Assembly (NCBI RefSeq): GCF_047971665.1
Contig: NZ_JBKEAA010000015.1
Span: 1-64,000, forward strand
DNA length: 64,000 bases
Reading direction: 5' to 3'
Source of the DNA: Castellaniella sp047971665
Lineage (GTDB): Bacteria; Pseudomonadota; Gammaproteobacteria; Burkholderiales; Burkholderiaceae_B
This document shows positions 49,076 to 61,180 of this stretch, one piece after another (within the stretch, counting starts at the first letter, position 1; every line of letters begins with the position of its first letter). A model generated the notes under the pieces. That model had not been told where the DNA came from and searched no databases. It was given only the letters and a program-made list of their open reading frames with translations. A program made the translations under genes and the position numbers.

Positions 49076-50067
49076 GCCAGACCGCCACCCCTCCGGTCCG
49101 CCTGAAGACCTCGGCCATGATCGCCTCGATCGCAGCGGAAGGGCAGACAACACGACCGGCCCCCTTTGGTCATGCGCTGAATGCCCTGGCTGAGCAGCGC
49201 CCCGACCTCGTGGGGCTGACCGCCGATCTGTCCAAATATACGGACTTGCACATCTTTGCCGCCGCGCATCCGAAGCGGTTCTTCCAGATGGGCATGGCCG
49301 AGCAACTGCTGGTGGCGGCGGCGGGCGGCATGGCCAAGGAAGGCCTGTTGCCGTTCGTCACGTCCTACGCGGTCTTCGCCACCCGGCGCGCCTATGACTT
49401 CATCCATCAGATCGTGGCCGAGGAACACCTGAACGTGAAGCTTTGCTGCGCTCTGCCGGGTCTGACGACCGGCTACGGCCCCAGTCACCAGGCGACCGAG
49501 GATCTCGCGCTGATGCGCGCCATCCCTGGCATGACGGTGGTGGATCCCTGCGATGCGCTTGACATCGAGCAGGCCGTGCCCGAGATCGCGGCGCATCGCG
49601 GACCCGTGTATATGCGCCTGCTGCGCGGCAATGTGCCGGTAGTGCTCGACGAGTACGACTACCGGTTCGAGCTGGGCAAGGCGAAGCTGTTGCGCGATGG
49701 CCGGGATGTGCTGGTGATCTCCAGCGGACTCATGACCATGCGGGCGCTGGAGACCGCACAGAAACTGCAGGGCAGCGTGGATGTCGCGGTGCTGCATGTG
49801 CCCACGATCAAGCCGCTGGATGAGGCAGCCATCCTGCATGAGGTGCGCCGCAGCGACCGGCTGGTCGTCGTGGCCGAAAACCATGCCGTGATCGGCGGCC
49901 TGGGCGAATCGGTGGCCAGCCTGCTCGTCCGTTCCCGCCTGTCGCCGCAATTCCGTCAGGTTGCGCTGCCCGACCGGTTCCTGGATGCCGGGGCGCTGCC
50001 GACGCTGCACGATCGTTACGGTATTTCCACTCAGGCATTCGTCCAGTCCATTCAGTCCTGGCTCTAG
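49072..50067 (+). CDS. Transketolase, C-terminal (pyrimidine-binding) subunit
   Basis: This is the second half of the split transketolase. The 331-residue product has GMAEQLLVAAAGGMAKEGLL, in which Glu77 should activate the cofactor. The stretch LTTGYGPSHQATEDLALMRA is conserved, and a C-terminal domain (VLVISSGLMTMRALETA) is typical of the family. The two subunits together make about 620 residues, near the single-chain size of 660. No sugar kinase or phosphatase lies in the operon. The start overlaps the N-terminal subunit gene (ATGA). Confidence 0.93.
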   Translation: MSQTATPPVRLKTSAMIASIAAEGQTTRPAPFGHALNALAEQRPDLVGLTADLSKYTDLHIFAAAHPKRFFQMGMAEQLLVAAAGGMAKEGLLPFVTSYAVFATRRAYDFIHQIVAEEHLNVKLCCALPGLTTGYGPSHQATEDLALMRAIPGMTVVDPCDALDIEQAVPEIAAHRGPVYMRLLRGNVPVVLDEYDYRFELGKAKLLRDGRDVLVISSGLMTMRALETAQKLQGSVDVAVLHVPTIKPLDEAAILHEVRRSDRLVVVAENHAVIGGLGESVASLLVRSRLSPQFRQVALPDRFLDAGALPTLHDRYGISTQAFVQSIQSWL

Positions 50068-50079
50068 CCCGGATGCCGG

Positions 50080-50102
50080 GCGGCGCGCGGAGGAAGCGCC
50101 GC
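50080..50102 (+). repeat. Hairpin between the transketolase and TRAP genes
   Basis: GCGGCGC (50080-50086) and GCGCCGC (50096-50102) form a 7-bp stem with a nine-base loop. It stands in the 80-bp gap before dctP. No T-tract follows, so it more likely protects or separates mRNA segments so that the binding protein is made in excess. Confidence 0.5.
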
Positions 50103-50147
50103 TGTACGCGCAGTACCTTGGTTTCGATATTCATAAAGGAGACAACC

Positions 50148-51146
50148 ATGAAGATGACTCGTCGCACATTCGTCCATACCCTGGGTGGCCTGGCCACGAT
50201 TGCCGCAGCGCCCCTCTGGATCGGACAGGCTCGTGCCGCCACCAAACTCACCCTGGGCCATGGGGCTGCCCCCGGCAACCCGCGCGCCGTGGGCGCCGAC
50301 AAGTTCGCCGAACTCGTGACGCAGAAAACCGGCGGCAGTGTACAGATCAATGTCGCCGGCTCGGAGCAGCTGGGCAACGACGTCGCCATGCTGACCAGCC
50401 TGCGCACGGGTGTGCTCGATTTCACCATCAACAGTCAGGGCGCCACAGGCGGGATCGTCCCTGAGATCAATGCATTGGGACTGCCTTTTCTGTTCCAGGA
50501 TGCGGATCATGCCTATAAGGTGCTGCAGACCGAGATCGGCGCCAATCTGGCCGGCCGCATGAAAAACAAGGGCCTGGTGCTGCTGGACTGGTGGGATAAC
50601 GGGGTCCGCCACATCAGCAACAGCAAGCGGCCGATCCAGGCGCCAGGCGACTTGTCGGGCCTGAAGATCCGTACGCCCGCCGATTCCATGACGATCGATA
50701 TTTTCAAGGCGCTGGGGGCGGCAACCGAGCAGATCGCTTTCAGCGAACTCTATATCGCCTTGCAGCAAGGGGTCGTGGACGGACAGGAGAATCCGCTGGC
50801 CAACATTGCCAGCTCAAAAATCTACGAAGTCACGCCCTATATCAGTCTTTCGGCGCACAAATGGGAAAGCACGCCTTTCCTGATGTCGCGCATGGCCCAG
50901 GGGCGGCTCAAGGAAGCGGAGATGCAGGCCGTCATGGCAGCTGCCAGGGAAGCAGGAGACCTGCAACGCAGCCTGATGGGAGATGCTGACAAAAAATATC
51001 TGGCGCAGTTCAAGGCGGACCAGAGCCTGAAGGTCAATACCGTGAACCGACAGGCTTTCCAGCAGGCGACGGAGTCGGTGAAAGTCGCCTGGCAAGCCAA
51101 GCCCTTTGGCGATTTCGTCAAAAAGATCCTGGCGGCAGCTGGATGA
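50148..51146 (+). CDS. TRAP transporter substrate-binding protein (DctP type)
   Basis: This is the periplasmic solute receptor of a TRAP transporter. The 332-residue product has a signal peptide that starts MKMTRRTFVHTLGGLATIAA, with a twin arginine, so export by Tat is possible. The family marks are NGVRHISNSKRPIQAPGDLS with GLKIRTPADS, in which the arginine binds the solute carboxylate. VVDGQENPLANIASSKIYEV is also present. The solute is therefore likely an organic acid or a sugar acid, but is not known. AAAGGAGACAACC precedes the ATG. Confidence 0.94.
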   Translation: MKMTRRTFVHTLGGLATIAAAPLWIGQARAATKLTLGHGAAPGNPRAVGADKFAELVTQKTGGSVQINVAGSEQLGNDVAMLTSLRTGVLDFTINSQGATGGIVPEINALGLPFLFQDADHAYKVLQTEIGANLAGRMKNKGLVLLDWWDNGVRHISNSKRPIQAPGDLSGLKIRTPADSMTIDIFKALGAATEQIAFSELYIALQQGVVDGQENPLANIASSKIYEVTPYISLSAHKWESTPFLMSRMAQGRLKEAEMQAVMAAAREAGDLQRSLMGDADKKYLAQFKADQSLKVNTVNRQAFQQATESVKVAWQAKPFGDFVKKILAAAG

Positions 51147-51742
51147 TGGGGGCCGCCATGAAATCCCGGATTCTTGATTCCGAGCCGCCTTCCCGGGAGG
51201 CGGGTGCCACGTGTTCATGGGTGTGGCGCATGACGACCGTGCTCGATGCCGTGATCGCCCGGGTTTGCGAATTCCTGGTGATGGCGACGACGGTGGTACT
51301 GCTGGTGTTGCTGGGTGCCAATGTGATCGTGCGATATGCCCTCGAACAAGGAGGCATCGAATGGATCAGTGAGGTTCCGGCCCAGCTGTTTCCCTGGATG
51401 ATTGCCGCCGGGATCGTGCTTGCCACGCAGCGTGGCAGCCATATCGCCGTCGATTTCGCCTACAAGTTCATGGGTGAGCTGGGCGGTCGCCTGCTGGCGA
51501 TCGTCATCCAGGTGCTGGTCGCGCTGGCCTATGGCGTACTGTTCACCGTGGCCTGGCAGGTGGCCGACATCGTCTCGGTCGAGCGCAGCCCGCTGCTGGG
51601 TATCGCCGGAAGCTGGGGCTACTACGCCCTGATGTTCGCCGCGGCCGGGACGGTATTGAGCAGCCTCACCATTCTGCTGCGGGTCATGCTTGACGGCAAG
51701 GATGCGCTTCCACAGCCCAACCCCGAGGAGAGTGCGACATGA
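51143..51742 (+). CDS. TRAP transporter small membrane subunit (DctQ type)
   Basis: The 199-residue product has four membrane segments and the family stretch LLGANVIVRYALEQGGIEWI with SEVPAQLFPWMIAAGIVLAT. ATQRGSHIAVDFAYKFMGEL is typical of DctQ proteins. It starts with overlapping ATGs at 51143 and 51146; the first overlaps the dctP stop by four bases. A long polar N-terminus (about 30 residues) precedes the first membrane helix. Confidence 0.93.
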   Translation: MMGAAMKSRILDSEPPSREAGATCSWVWRMTTVLDAVIARVCEFLVMATTVVLLVLLGANVIVRYALEQGGIEWISEVPAQLFPWMIAAGIVLATQRGSHIAVDFAYKFMGELGGRLLAIVIQVLVALAYGVLFTVAWQVADIVSVERSPLLGIAGSWGYYALMFAAAGTVLSSLTILLRVMLDGKDALPQPNPEESAT

Positions 51743-52998
51743 TGCTCATACTCAGCGTGACGTTTTTCTGCCTGTTGTTCCTGGCCGTGCCGGTGGGCCA
51801 TGTCCTGATGATCGCCTCCGGTGTGGCGGTGGCCGCCTCCGATTTTCCGCCGCTCCTGGTCATCGCCCAGCAGATGTTTGCGCCCACACAGTCCTTTCCG
51901 ATGTTGGCGCTGCCCTTCTTCATCCTGGCCGGAAGCCTGATGATGAGCGGCGAGCTGGGGCAGAATCTGATCGACTTCGCCACGACGCTGGTACAGCGCT
52001 ATCGTGGCGGTCTGGGGTCGGTTTCGGTGGTCGGCTCGGCGGTATTCGGCGGGGTCTCGGGCTCGGCCGTGGCCGATGCGACCGCGTTGGGATCGATGTT
52101 GATCCCGTGGCAGAAAAAGGAAGGCTATCCGGCCGGTTTCACGGCGGCCAACAATGCGGCCTCGGCCATGATCGCGGTGTTGATCCCTCCTTCGATTCCA
52201 TTGATTCTGTATTCCCTGGTCTCGGGGGAGTCGATCAGCGCGCTGTTTTTTGCCGGCGTGCTGCCGGGCCTCATGATCGTGGCCGTCTTTGTGGTCGTCT
52301 GCAATCTGTCCGCCCGGATGCGCGATTTTCCCTATCGCCCCACGGCGTTCGATTGGCCCAGGTTCCGGGTGCTTTTCAGGAAGGCCTTGCCGGCCCTGAT
52401 CCTGCCGATCATGATCCTGGTGCTGCTGCGTTTCGGTGTGGCTACCCCGACGGAGGTCTCGGTCCTGGCGACGCTGTACGCGCTGGCCATGGGGGTATTC
52501 GTCTATCGTGACATGACGCTGGCGCGCTTTCGCTCGGCGATCATCAGCGCCGGGGTCTCCACCGGGGTGGTGATGCTGGTGATCATGGGATCGTCCGCAG
52601 TCGGGTGGCTGGCCACCTATGCTCAGATTCCGCAAAGCTTTGCCGCCTGGTGCGTGGCGACGCTGAAGGAGCCATGGCTCATCATCCTGGCGATGAACGG
52701 CATCATGCTCGTGGTCGGCATGTTCATTGACCTGCCCGCAGCCATCCTGCTGCTGGGCCCGATCTTTGTGCCGCTGGCGCAGACCATCGGCCTCGATACC
52801 TTGCAGCTGGGCCTGATGATGGTGCTCAATCTGAGCATCGGGCTGTTCACCCCGCCGGTCGGGACGACCTTGTTCATATCCAGCACCATTGCACGGGTGT
52901 CGATCATCCAGGCGACGCGGGAATTGATCCCGTTCTACGGGGCCACGTTGCTGATTCTGGCGCTGTTCAGCTATCTCCCGTTCTTGACGTTGCGTTAG
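51739..52998 (+). CDS. TRAP transporter large membrane subunit (DctM type)
   Basis: The 419-residue product is the sodium-coupled permease of the TRAP system. It has many membrane helices and the family marks QSFPMLALPFFILAGSLMMS and GSAVFGGVSGSAVADATALG. AANNAASAMIAVLIPPSIPL and the C-terminal NLSIGLFTPPVGTTLFISST are also present. It overlaps the DctQ gene by four bases and is the last gene of the operon, followed by a long hairpin. Confidence 0.95.
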   Translation: MMLILSVTFFCLLFLAVPVGHVLMIASGVAVAASDFPPLLVIAQQMFAPTQSFPMLALPFFILAGSLMMSGELGQNLIDFATTLVQRYRGGLGSVSVVGSAVFGGVSGSAVADATALGSMLIPWQKKEGYPAGFTAANNAASAMIAVLIPPSIPLILYSLVSGESISALFFAGVLPGLMIVAVFVVVCNLSARMRDFPYRPTAFDWPRFRVLFRKALPALILPIMILVLLRFGVATPTEVSVLATLYALAMGVFVYRDMTLARFRSAIISAGVSTGVVMLVIMGSSAVGWLATYAQIPQSFAAWCVATLKEPWLIILAMNGIMLVVGMFIDLPAAILLLGPIFVPLAQTIGLDTLQLGLMMVLNLSIGLFTPPVGTTLFISSTIARVSIIQATRELIPFYGATLLILALFSYLPFLTLR

Positions 52999-53022
52999 GC
53001 AGTGGACACGCGCATCGGGACG

Positions 53023-53070
53023 CACGACAAGGGCCGGAGCGGGCCAAAGCCCGCCCCGGCCCTTGTCGTG
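53023..53070. terminator. Long near-perfect hairpin between convergent dctM and gltD
   Basis: CACGACAAGGGCCGG (53023-53037) pairs with 53056-53070, and GCGGGC (53039-53044) with 53049-53054. One A/C mismatch and a four-base loop remain. That is 21 paired bases. No T-tract follows on either strand. It stands 25 bases after dctM and 34 after the gltD stop, so it can serve both transcripts as a block or a 3' stabiliser. Confidence 0.75.
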
Positions 53071-53103
53071 CCGATCCGGCGAGTCGGATGAATGCCGCCC
53101 GGT

Positions 53104-54567
53104 TCAGCGCGGCAGGACCGTCGACCCCATCAGATACTCGTCCACCGAGCGCGCGCATTGGCGTCCCTCGCGGATCGCCCAGACCACCAGCGATTGCCCG
53201 CGCCGCATGTCGCCCGCGGCAAAGACCTTGGCCCTGGAGCTGCAGTAATCGTCCGTGTTCGCCCGCACGTTGCCGCGTCCGTCGACTTCGACCCCGAAGG
53301 CATCCAGCACCGAGCGCACCGGCGACACGAAGCCCATCGCCAGCAGCACCAGATCGGCCTGGATCTCGAACTTCGAGTCCTTGACCTCGCGCATTTTCAT
53401 CTGGCCCGTGGCCTTGTCCTTGAGCCATTCCAGGCGCGTGGCGACCAGCTTTTCGACCTTGCCGCCCTTGCCCTCGAAGGCCTGCGTGCCCACCGCCCAG
53501 TCCCGCTGGCAGCCTTCCTCGTGCGAGGATGACGTCCGCAGACGGATCGGCCAGTAGGGCCAGGTCAGCAGCTTGTCTTCTTCCTCCGGCGGGCGGAACA
53601 TCAGCTCGAACTGTGTCACCGACGCCGCCCCCTGGCGGTTGCTCGTCCCCACGCAGTCCGATCCCGTGTCGCCGCCGCCGATCACCACCACATGCTTGCC
53701 TTTGGCGCTGATCGGCTTGGCGATGCGGTCACCACGGTTGAGCTTGTTCTGCTGGCGCAGAAAATCCATGGCGAAATGCACCCCGCGCAGCTCGCGGCCC
53801 GGCACCGGCAGATCGCGCGGCTGTTCGGAACCGCCCGACAGCACCACGGCATCGTATTGCGCCAGCAGTTCGTCGGGAGTCACGACGGTCAGCCCGTCCT
53901 CCGCATGCTCCGCCAGACCCACGTAGGTCGAGGGCAGGAATTCCACGCCTTCGGCCTCCATCTGCGCCAGACGCCGGTCGATGTGGGATTTTTCCAGCTT
54001 GAAGTCCGGGATTCCGTAGCGCAGCAGTCCGCCGATGCGGTTGTTCTTTTCGTAGACGGTCACGCTGTGTCCCGCGCGCGCCAGTTGCTGGGCGCTGGCC
54101 AGGCCGGCCGGCCCCGAGCCGACCACGGCGACCCGCTTGCCCGTCTTGCGCGCGGGCGGCTGCGGCACCACCCAGCCTTCCTGCCAGCCGCGCTCGATGA
54201 TCGTGTGCTCGATCGATTTGATGCCGACCGCGACGTCGTTCAGGTTCAGCGTACAGGCGGCCTCGCAGGGGGCGGGGCAGATGCGGCCGGTGAACTCCGG
54301 AAAGTTGTTGGTCGACAGCAGCACGTCGAGCGCCCGCTTCCAGTCCTGGCGATAGACCAGGTCGTTCCAGTCCGGGATGATGTTGTTGACCGGGCAGCCG
54401 TGGGTGCAGAACGGCACCCCGCAGTCCATGCAGCGCGCGCCCTGGACGCGGGCCTCTTCGTCGGTCAGCGGCGAGACGAACTCTTTCCAGTGACGCAGGC
54501 GGGATTCCGAAGCCTCATAGGTCGGCGCGACCCGGGAGAATTCCATGAAACCAGTGATTTTTCCCAT
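53104..54567 (-). CDS. gltD: Glutamate synthase (NADPH) small subunit
   Basis: GltD passes electrons from NADPH through FAD and iron-sulfur clusters to GltB. The 487-residue product has cysteine clusters ARCMDCGVPFCTHGCPVNNI and RICPAPCEAACTLN. The FAD motif is VAVVGSGPAGLASAQQLARA and the NADPH motif is VVVIGGGDTGSDCVGT. The ATG at 54567 gives MGKITGFMEFSRVAPTY, as in relatives. It starts 14 bases after the gltB stop. Confidence 0.97.
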   Translation of the reverse strand: MGKITGFMEFSRVAPTYEASESRLRHWKEFVSPLTDEEARVQGARCMDCGVPFCTHGCPVNNIIPDWNDLVYRQDWKRALDVLLSTNNFPEFTGRICPAPCEAACTLNLNDVAVGIKSIEHTIIERGWQEGWVVPQPPARKTGKRVAVVGSGPAGLASAQQLARAGHSVTVYEKNNRIGGLLRYGIPDFKLEKSHIDRRLAQMEAEGVEFLPSTYVGLAEHAEDGLTVVTPDELLAQYDAVVLSGGSEQPRDLPVPGRELRGVHFAMDFLRQQNKLNRGDRIAKPISAKGKHVVVIGGGDTGSDCVGTSNRQGAASVTQFELMFRPPEEEDKLLTWPYWPIRLRTSSSHEEGCQRDWAVGTQAFEGKGGKVEKLVATRLEWLKDKATGQMKMREVKDSKFEIQADLVLLAMGFVSPVRSVLDAFGVEVDGRGNVRANTDDYCSSRAKVFAAGDMRRGQSLVVWAIREGRQCARSVDEYLMGSTVLPR

Positions 54568-54581
54568 GATGCGATGTTCCT

Positions 54582-59315
<4,734 letters not shown>

Positions 59316-59578
59316 GTTCGGGACTCGCAAAGCGGAATACGGAGGCCGCAACGAGCGGCAGAAGGTGGACGTTACCGCCCCAAGTCCTTACTGACAATAG
59401 GTTTTCAGATGATCCGTCCCTATTTATTATTATCCATATATCTTGATATAAAATATAGGGACGGATCAAAGTCAATGAAAGAAAAACAATGCCATGATGC
59501 GATTGCTTTAAGTATAGAAGGTGATCTCCAGGGCGAACAAATGAAGGCCCCGCCCTGGAGTGTGGTGGCGCCGTCGAG
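59316..59578. other. AT-rich intergenic island with 13-bp inverted repeats upstream of gltB
   Basis: The 263-bp gap lies between the entA stop and the gltB start and presumably holds the gltB promoter. GATCCGTCCCTAT (59411-59423) and ATAGGGACGGATC (59455-59467) are perfect inverted repeats. They flank a 31-bp core that is almost wholly A and T, with an inner dyad TATATC-TT-GATATA (59437-59450). The AT content stands out in a genome of about 64 percent GC. Read on the minus strand the core offers several -10-like sequences (such as GGATAATAATAAAT). I cannot decide between promoter-operator and a small mobile remnant. Confidence 0.7.
59526..59560 (-). terminator. Hairpin after entA
   Basis: CTCCAGGGCG (59526-59535) and CGCCCTGGAG (59551-59560) form a 10-bp stem with a 15-base loop, 18 bases after the entA stop. 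No T-tract follows on the minus strand, so it is at best a weak or Rho-assisted terminator of the siderophore operon. Confidence 0.5.
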
Positions 59579-60427
59579 TCAGCGATCCAGCGTCGCGCCG
59601 CCATCGACCCGCAGATCGTGCAGGGTGATGTGGCTGGCCTGGTCCGAGAGCAGAAACAGGACGGCAGCGGCGATTTCATCGGGCCGGGCGATCTTCGCCA
59701 GGGGAATGCCCAGGCGCCAGCGGCCCGGATCGCCGGCGATCACGGCTTCGCGCGAACTGCCCAGCGCCCACATGGCCTGCTGCATGGCGGTATCGGTGGA
59801 ACCGGGCGAGACGATGTTGACGCGGATGCCGTGCGGGGCCAGCTCCAGGCCCAGGCAGCGGCTGAATTGGGTCGCGGCTGCCTTGGAGGCGGCATAGGCC
59901 GCCATGCCCGCGCGCGGCGTGGTGGCGGCGTTCGAGCTCACGGTCACGATCGCGCCTTCGCGGCGCTCGCGCAGGCGCCGGGCGACGGCGCGGCAGACAT
60001 GAAAGACTCCGGTGGCGTTGATGTCGAAACAGCGCTGCCATTGCGCGTCGGTCAGCTCGGCGACCTCTCCCATTTCCAGCACGCCGGCGACACTGGCCAG
60101 GCCGTGCAGCGGGCCCTGGGCCGCCTCGGCCTGAGCAATGACCTGATCGACCCGTCCGGCATCGCGCACATCCAGAGGGGCGGTCCACAGGCGGGCGGAC
60201 CGACTGGCGTGACCCGGTGCGTCCTGCGCGGCGTGTGTGTGCAGGCGTCCCAGACCGGCCTCGTCGAGATCGACGGCCGACACGCGGGCGCCGCGGGCGA
60301 TCAATTGACGGGCAACGGCCGCGCCGATCCCGCTGGCCGCGCCGGTGACAAGCAGGTGGCGGTCCTGAAAATCGGCAAGGGGGTGCGCGGCTGCGCCGAG
60401 GCGGCCTGGATCGGACGGGGTGTTCAT
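59579..60427 (-). CDS. entA: 2,3-dihydro-2,3-dihydroxybenzoate dehydrogenase
   Basis: EntA/DhbA oxidises 2,3-dihydro-2,3-dihydroxybenzoate to 2,3-dihydroxybenzoate, the catechol part of many siderophores. The 282-residue SDR has the cofactor motif LLVTGAASGIGAAVARQLIA and SVAGVLEMGEVAELTDAQWQ. The catalytic part is VSSNAATTPRAGMAAYAASK, and NIVSPGSTDTAMQQAMWALG is very typical of EntA. It is longer than E. coli EntA (248) through an N-terminal extension and an insert near residue 70. It overlaps the isochorismatase gene by four bases. Confidence 0.94.
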   Translation of the reverse strand: MNTPSDPGRLGAAAHPLADFQDRHLLVTGAASGIGAAVARQLIARGARVSAVDLDEAGLGRLHTHAAQDAPGHASRSARLWTAPLDVRDAGRVDQVIAQAEAAQGPLHGLASVAGVLEMGEVAELTDAQWQRCFDINATGVFHVCRAVARRLRERREGAIVTVSSNAATTPRAGMAAYAASKAAATQFSRCLGLELAPHGIRVNIVSPGSTDTAMQQAMWALGSSREAVIAGDPGRWRLGIPLAKIARPDEIAAAVLFLLSDQASHITLHDLRVDGGATLDR

Positions 60428-61098
60428 GCGTGAGTCTCCCGGGAGAAGGTGGCGGCGGCGTTCGAGGCCAGGGCGGTGAGAATTTCGTCGACCGTCAGGC
60501 TGACCCCGCAGCGTTGCGCGACATGCGTGATGGCCATGTGATGATCCTGCGGGCTGAAGTCCGCGCAGGCATCGATCGCCAGAAAGGGCTGGATGTCCTG
60601 CATGAAGGCCTCCAGCGCGGTGGCCAGGCAGCCGATGTGGGCATAGACGCCCGTGATGATGAGCTGATCGCGGCCCAGCGCGTGCAGCCGTTCCCGCAAG
60701 TCGGAGCGCTGAAAGGCGCTGTAGCGCCATTTGGTCAGCACGGTGTCGTCGGGATGCGGGCTCAGCGCCGGAACGATGCGCGCGCCGGCCTGGTGCGCCG
60801 GCGCGGTCAGGCCCGGTCCCCAGAAATCGTTCAGCAGCGCCCGGTCGGCCTCGGGCTGCACGGGCGGCTGCGCCGTGTAGAACACGGGGATGCCCTGGTC
60901 GCGGCAGCGCTTGCGCAGGCGGTCGATGGCGGCGATCAGGTCCGGGATCGGGGCTTGCGTCACATCGTATTTGCCCAGGAAATAGTCCTGCATGTCGTGG
61001 ATCAGCAAAGCGGCGCGGCGCGCGTCCGGGCGCCAGCCCACGCGGTTGCTCACGGGTTGGCGGGGCATGGCATAGGCCGCCAGGGAAGGAATGCTCAT
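60424..61098 (-). CDS. entB: Isochorismatase without carrier-protein domain
   Basis: The enzyme cleaves isochorismate to pyruvate and 2,3-dihydro-2,3-dihydroxybenzoate. The 224-residue product has the catalytic aspartate in RRAALLIHDMQDYFLGKYDV, the lysine in TVLTKWRYSAFQRSDLRERL and the cysteine in IITGVYAHIGCLATALEAFM. E. coli EntB has 285 residues because of a C-terminal aryl carrier protein domain. Here the sequence stops after the hydrolase part, so the carrier domain must be elsewhere, for example on the NRPS or as a separate gene. The start lies 82 bases after entC. Confidence 0.95.
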   Translation of the reverse strand: MSIPSLAAYAMPRQPVSNRVGWRPDARRAALLIHDMQDYFLGKYDVTQAPIPDLIAAIDRLRKRCRDQGIPVFYTAQPPVQPEADRALLNDFWGPGLTAPAHQAGARIVPALSPHPDDTVLTKWRYSAFQRSDLRERLHALGRDQLIITGVYAHIGCLATALEAFMQDIQPFLAIDACADFSPQDHHMAITHVAQRCGVSLTVDEILTALASNAAATFSRETHA

Positions 61099-61180
61099 GA
61101 GACGGGACTCCGGGAAGAATGGATCGAGGGCGCCGGGCCATGCGTCAGAGGCCGTGGGGAGGAAACGCGCCGGGAACGGT

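Noticed and set aside
50148..50180. A firm Tat signal on the TRAP receptor
   Set aside because: The twin arginine (TRRTF) is suggestive, but the rest of the consensus is partial, so I only mention Tat export as possible.
59425..59445. A Fur box in the AT-rich island upstream of gltB
   Set aside because: The minus-strand sequence GGATAATAATAAAT has some likeness to Fur half sites, but the match is poor, and the site lies after the siderophore operon, not before it.
59475..59560. A small + strand frame starting MKEKQCHDAIALSIEGDLQG next to the inverted repeat
   Set aside because: It runs without a stop into the antisense of entA, has no ribosome binding site and no known relative.
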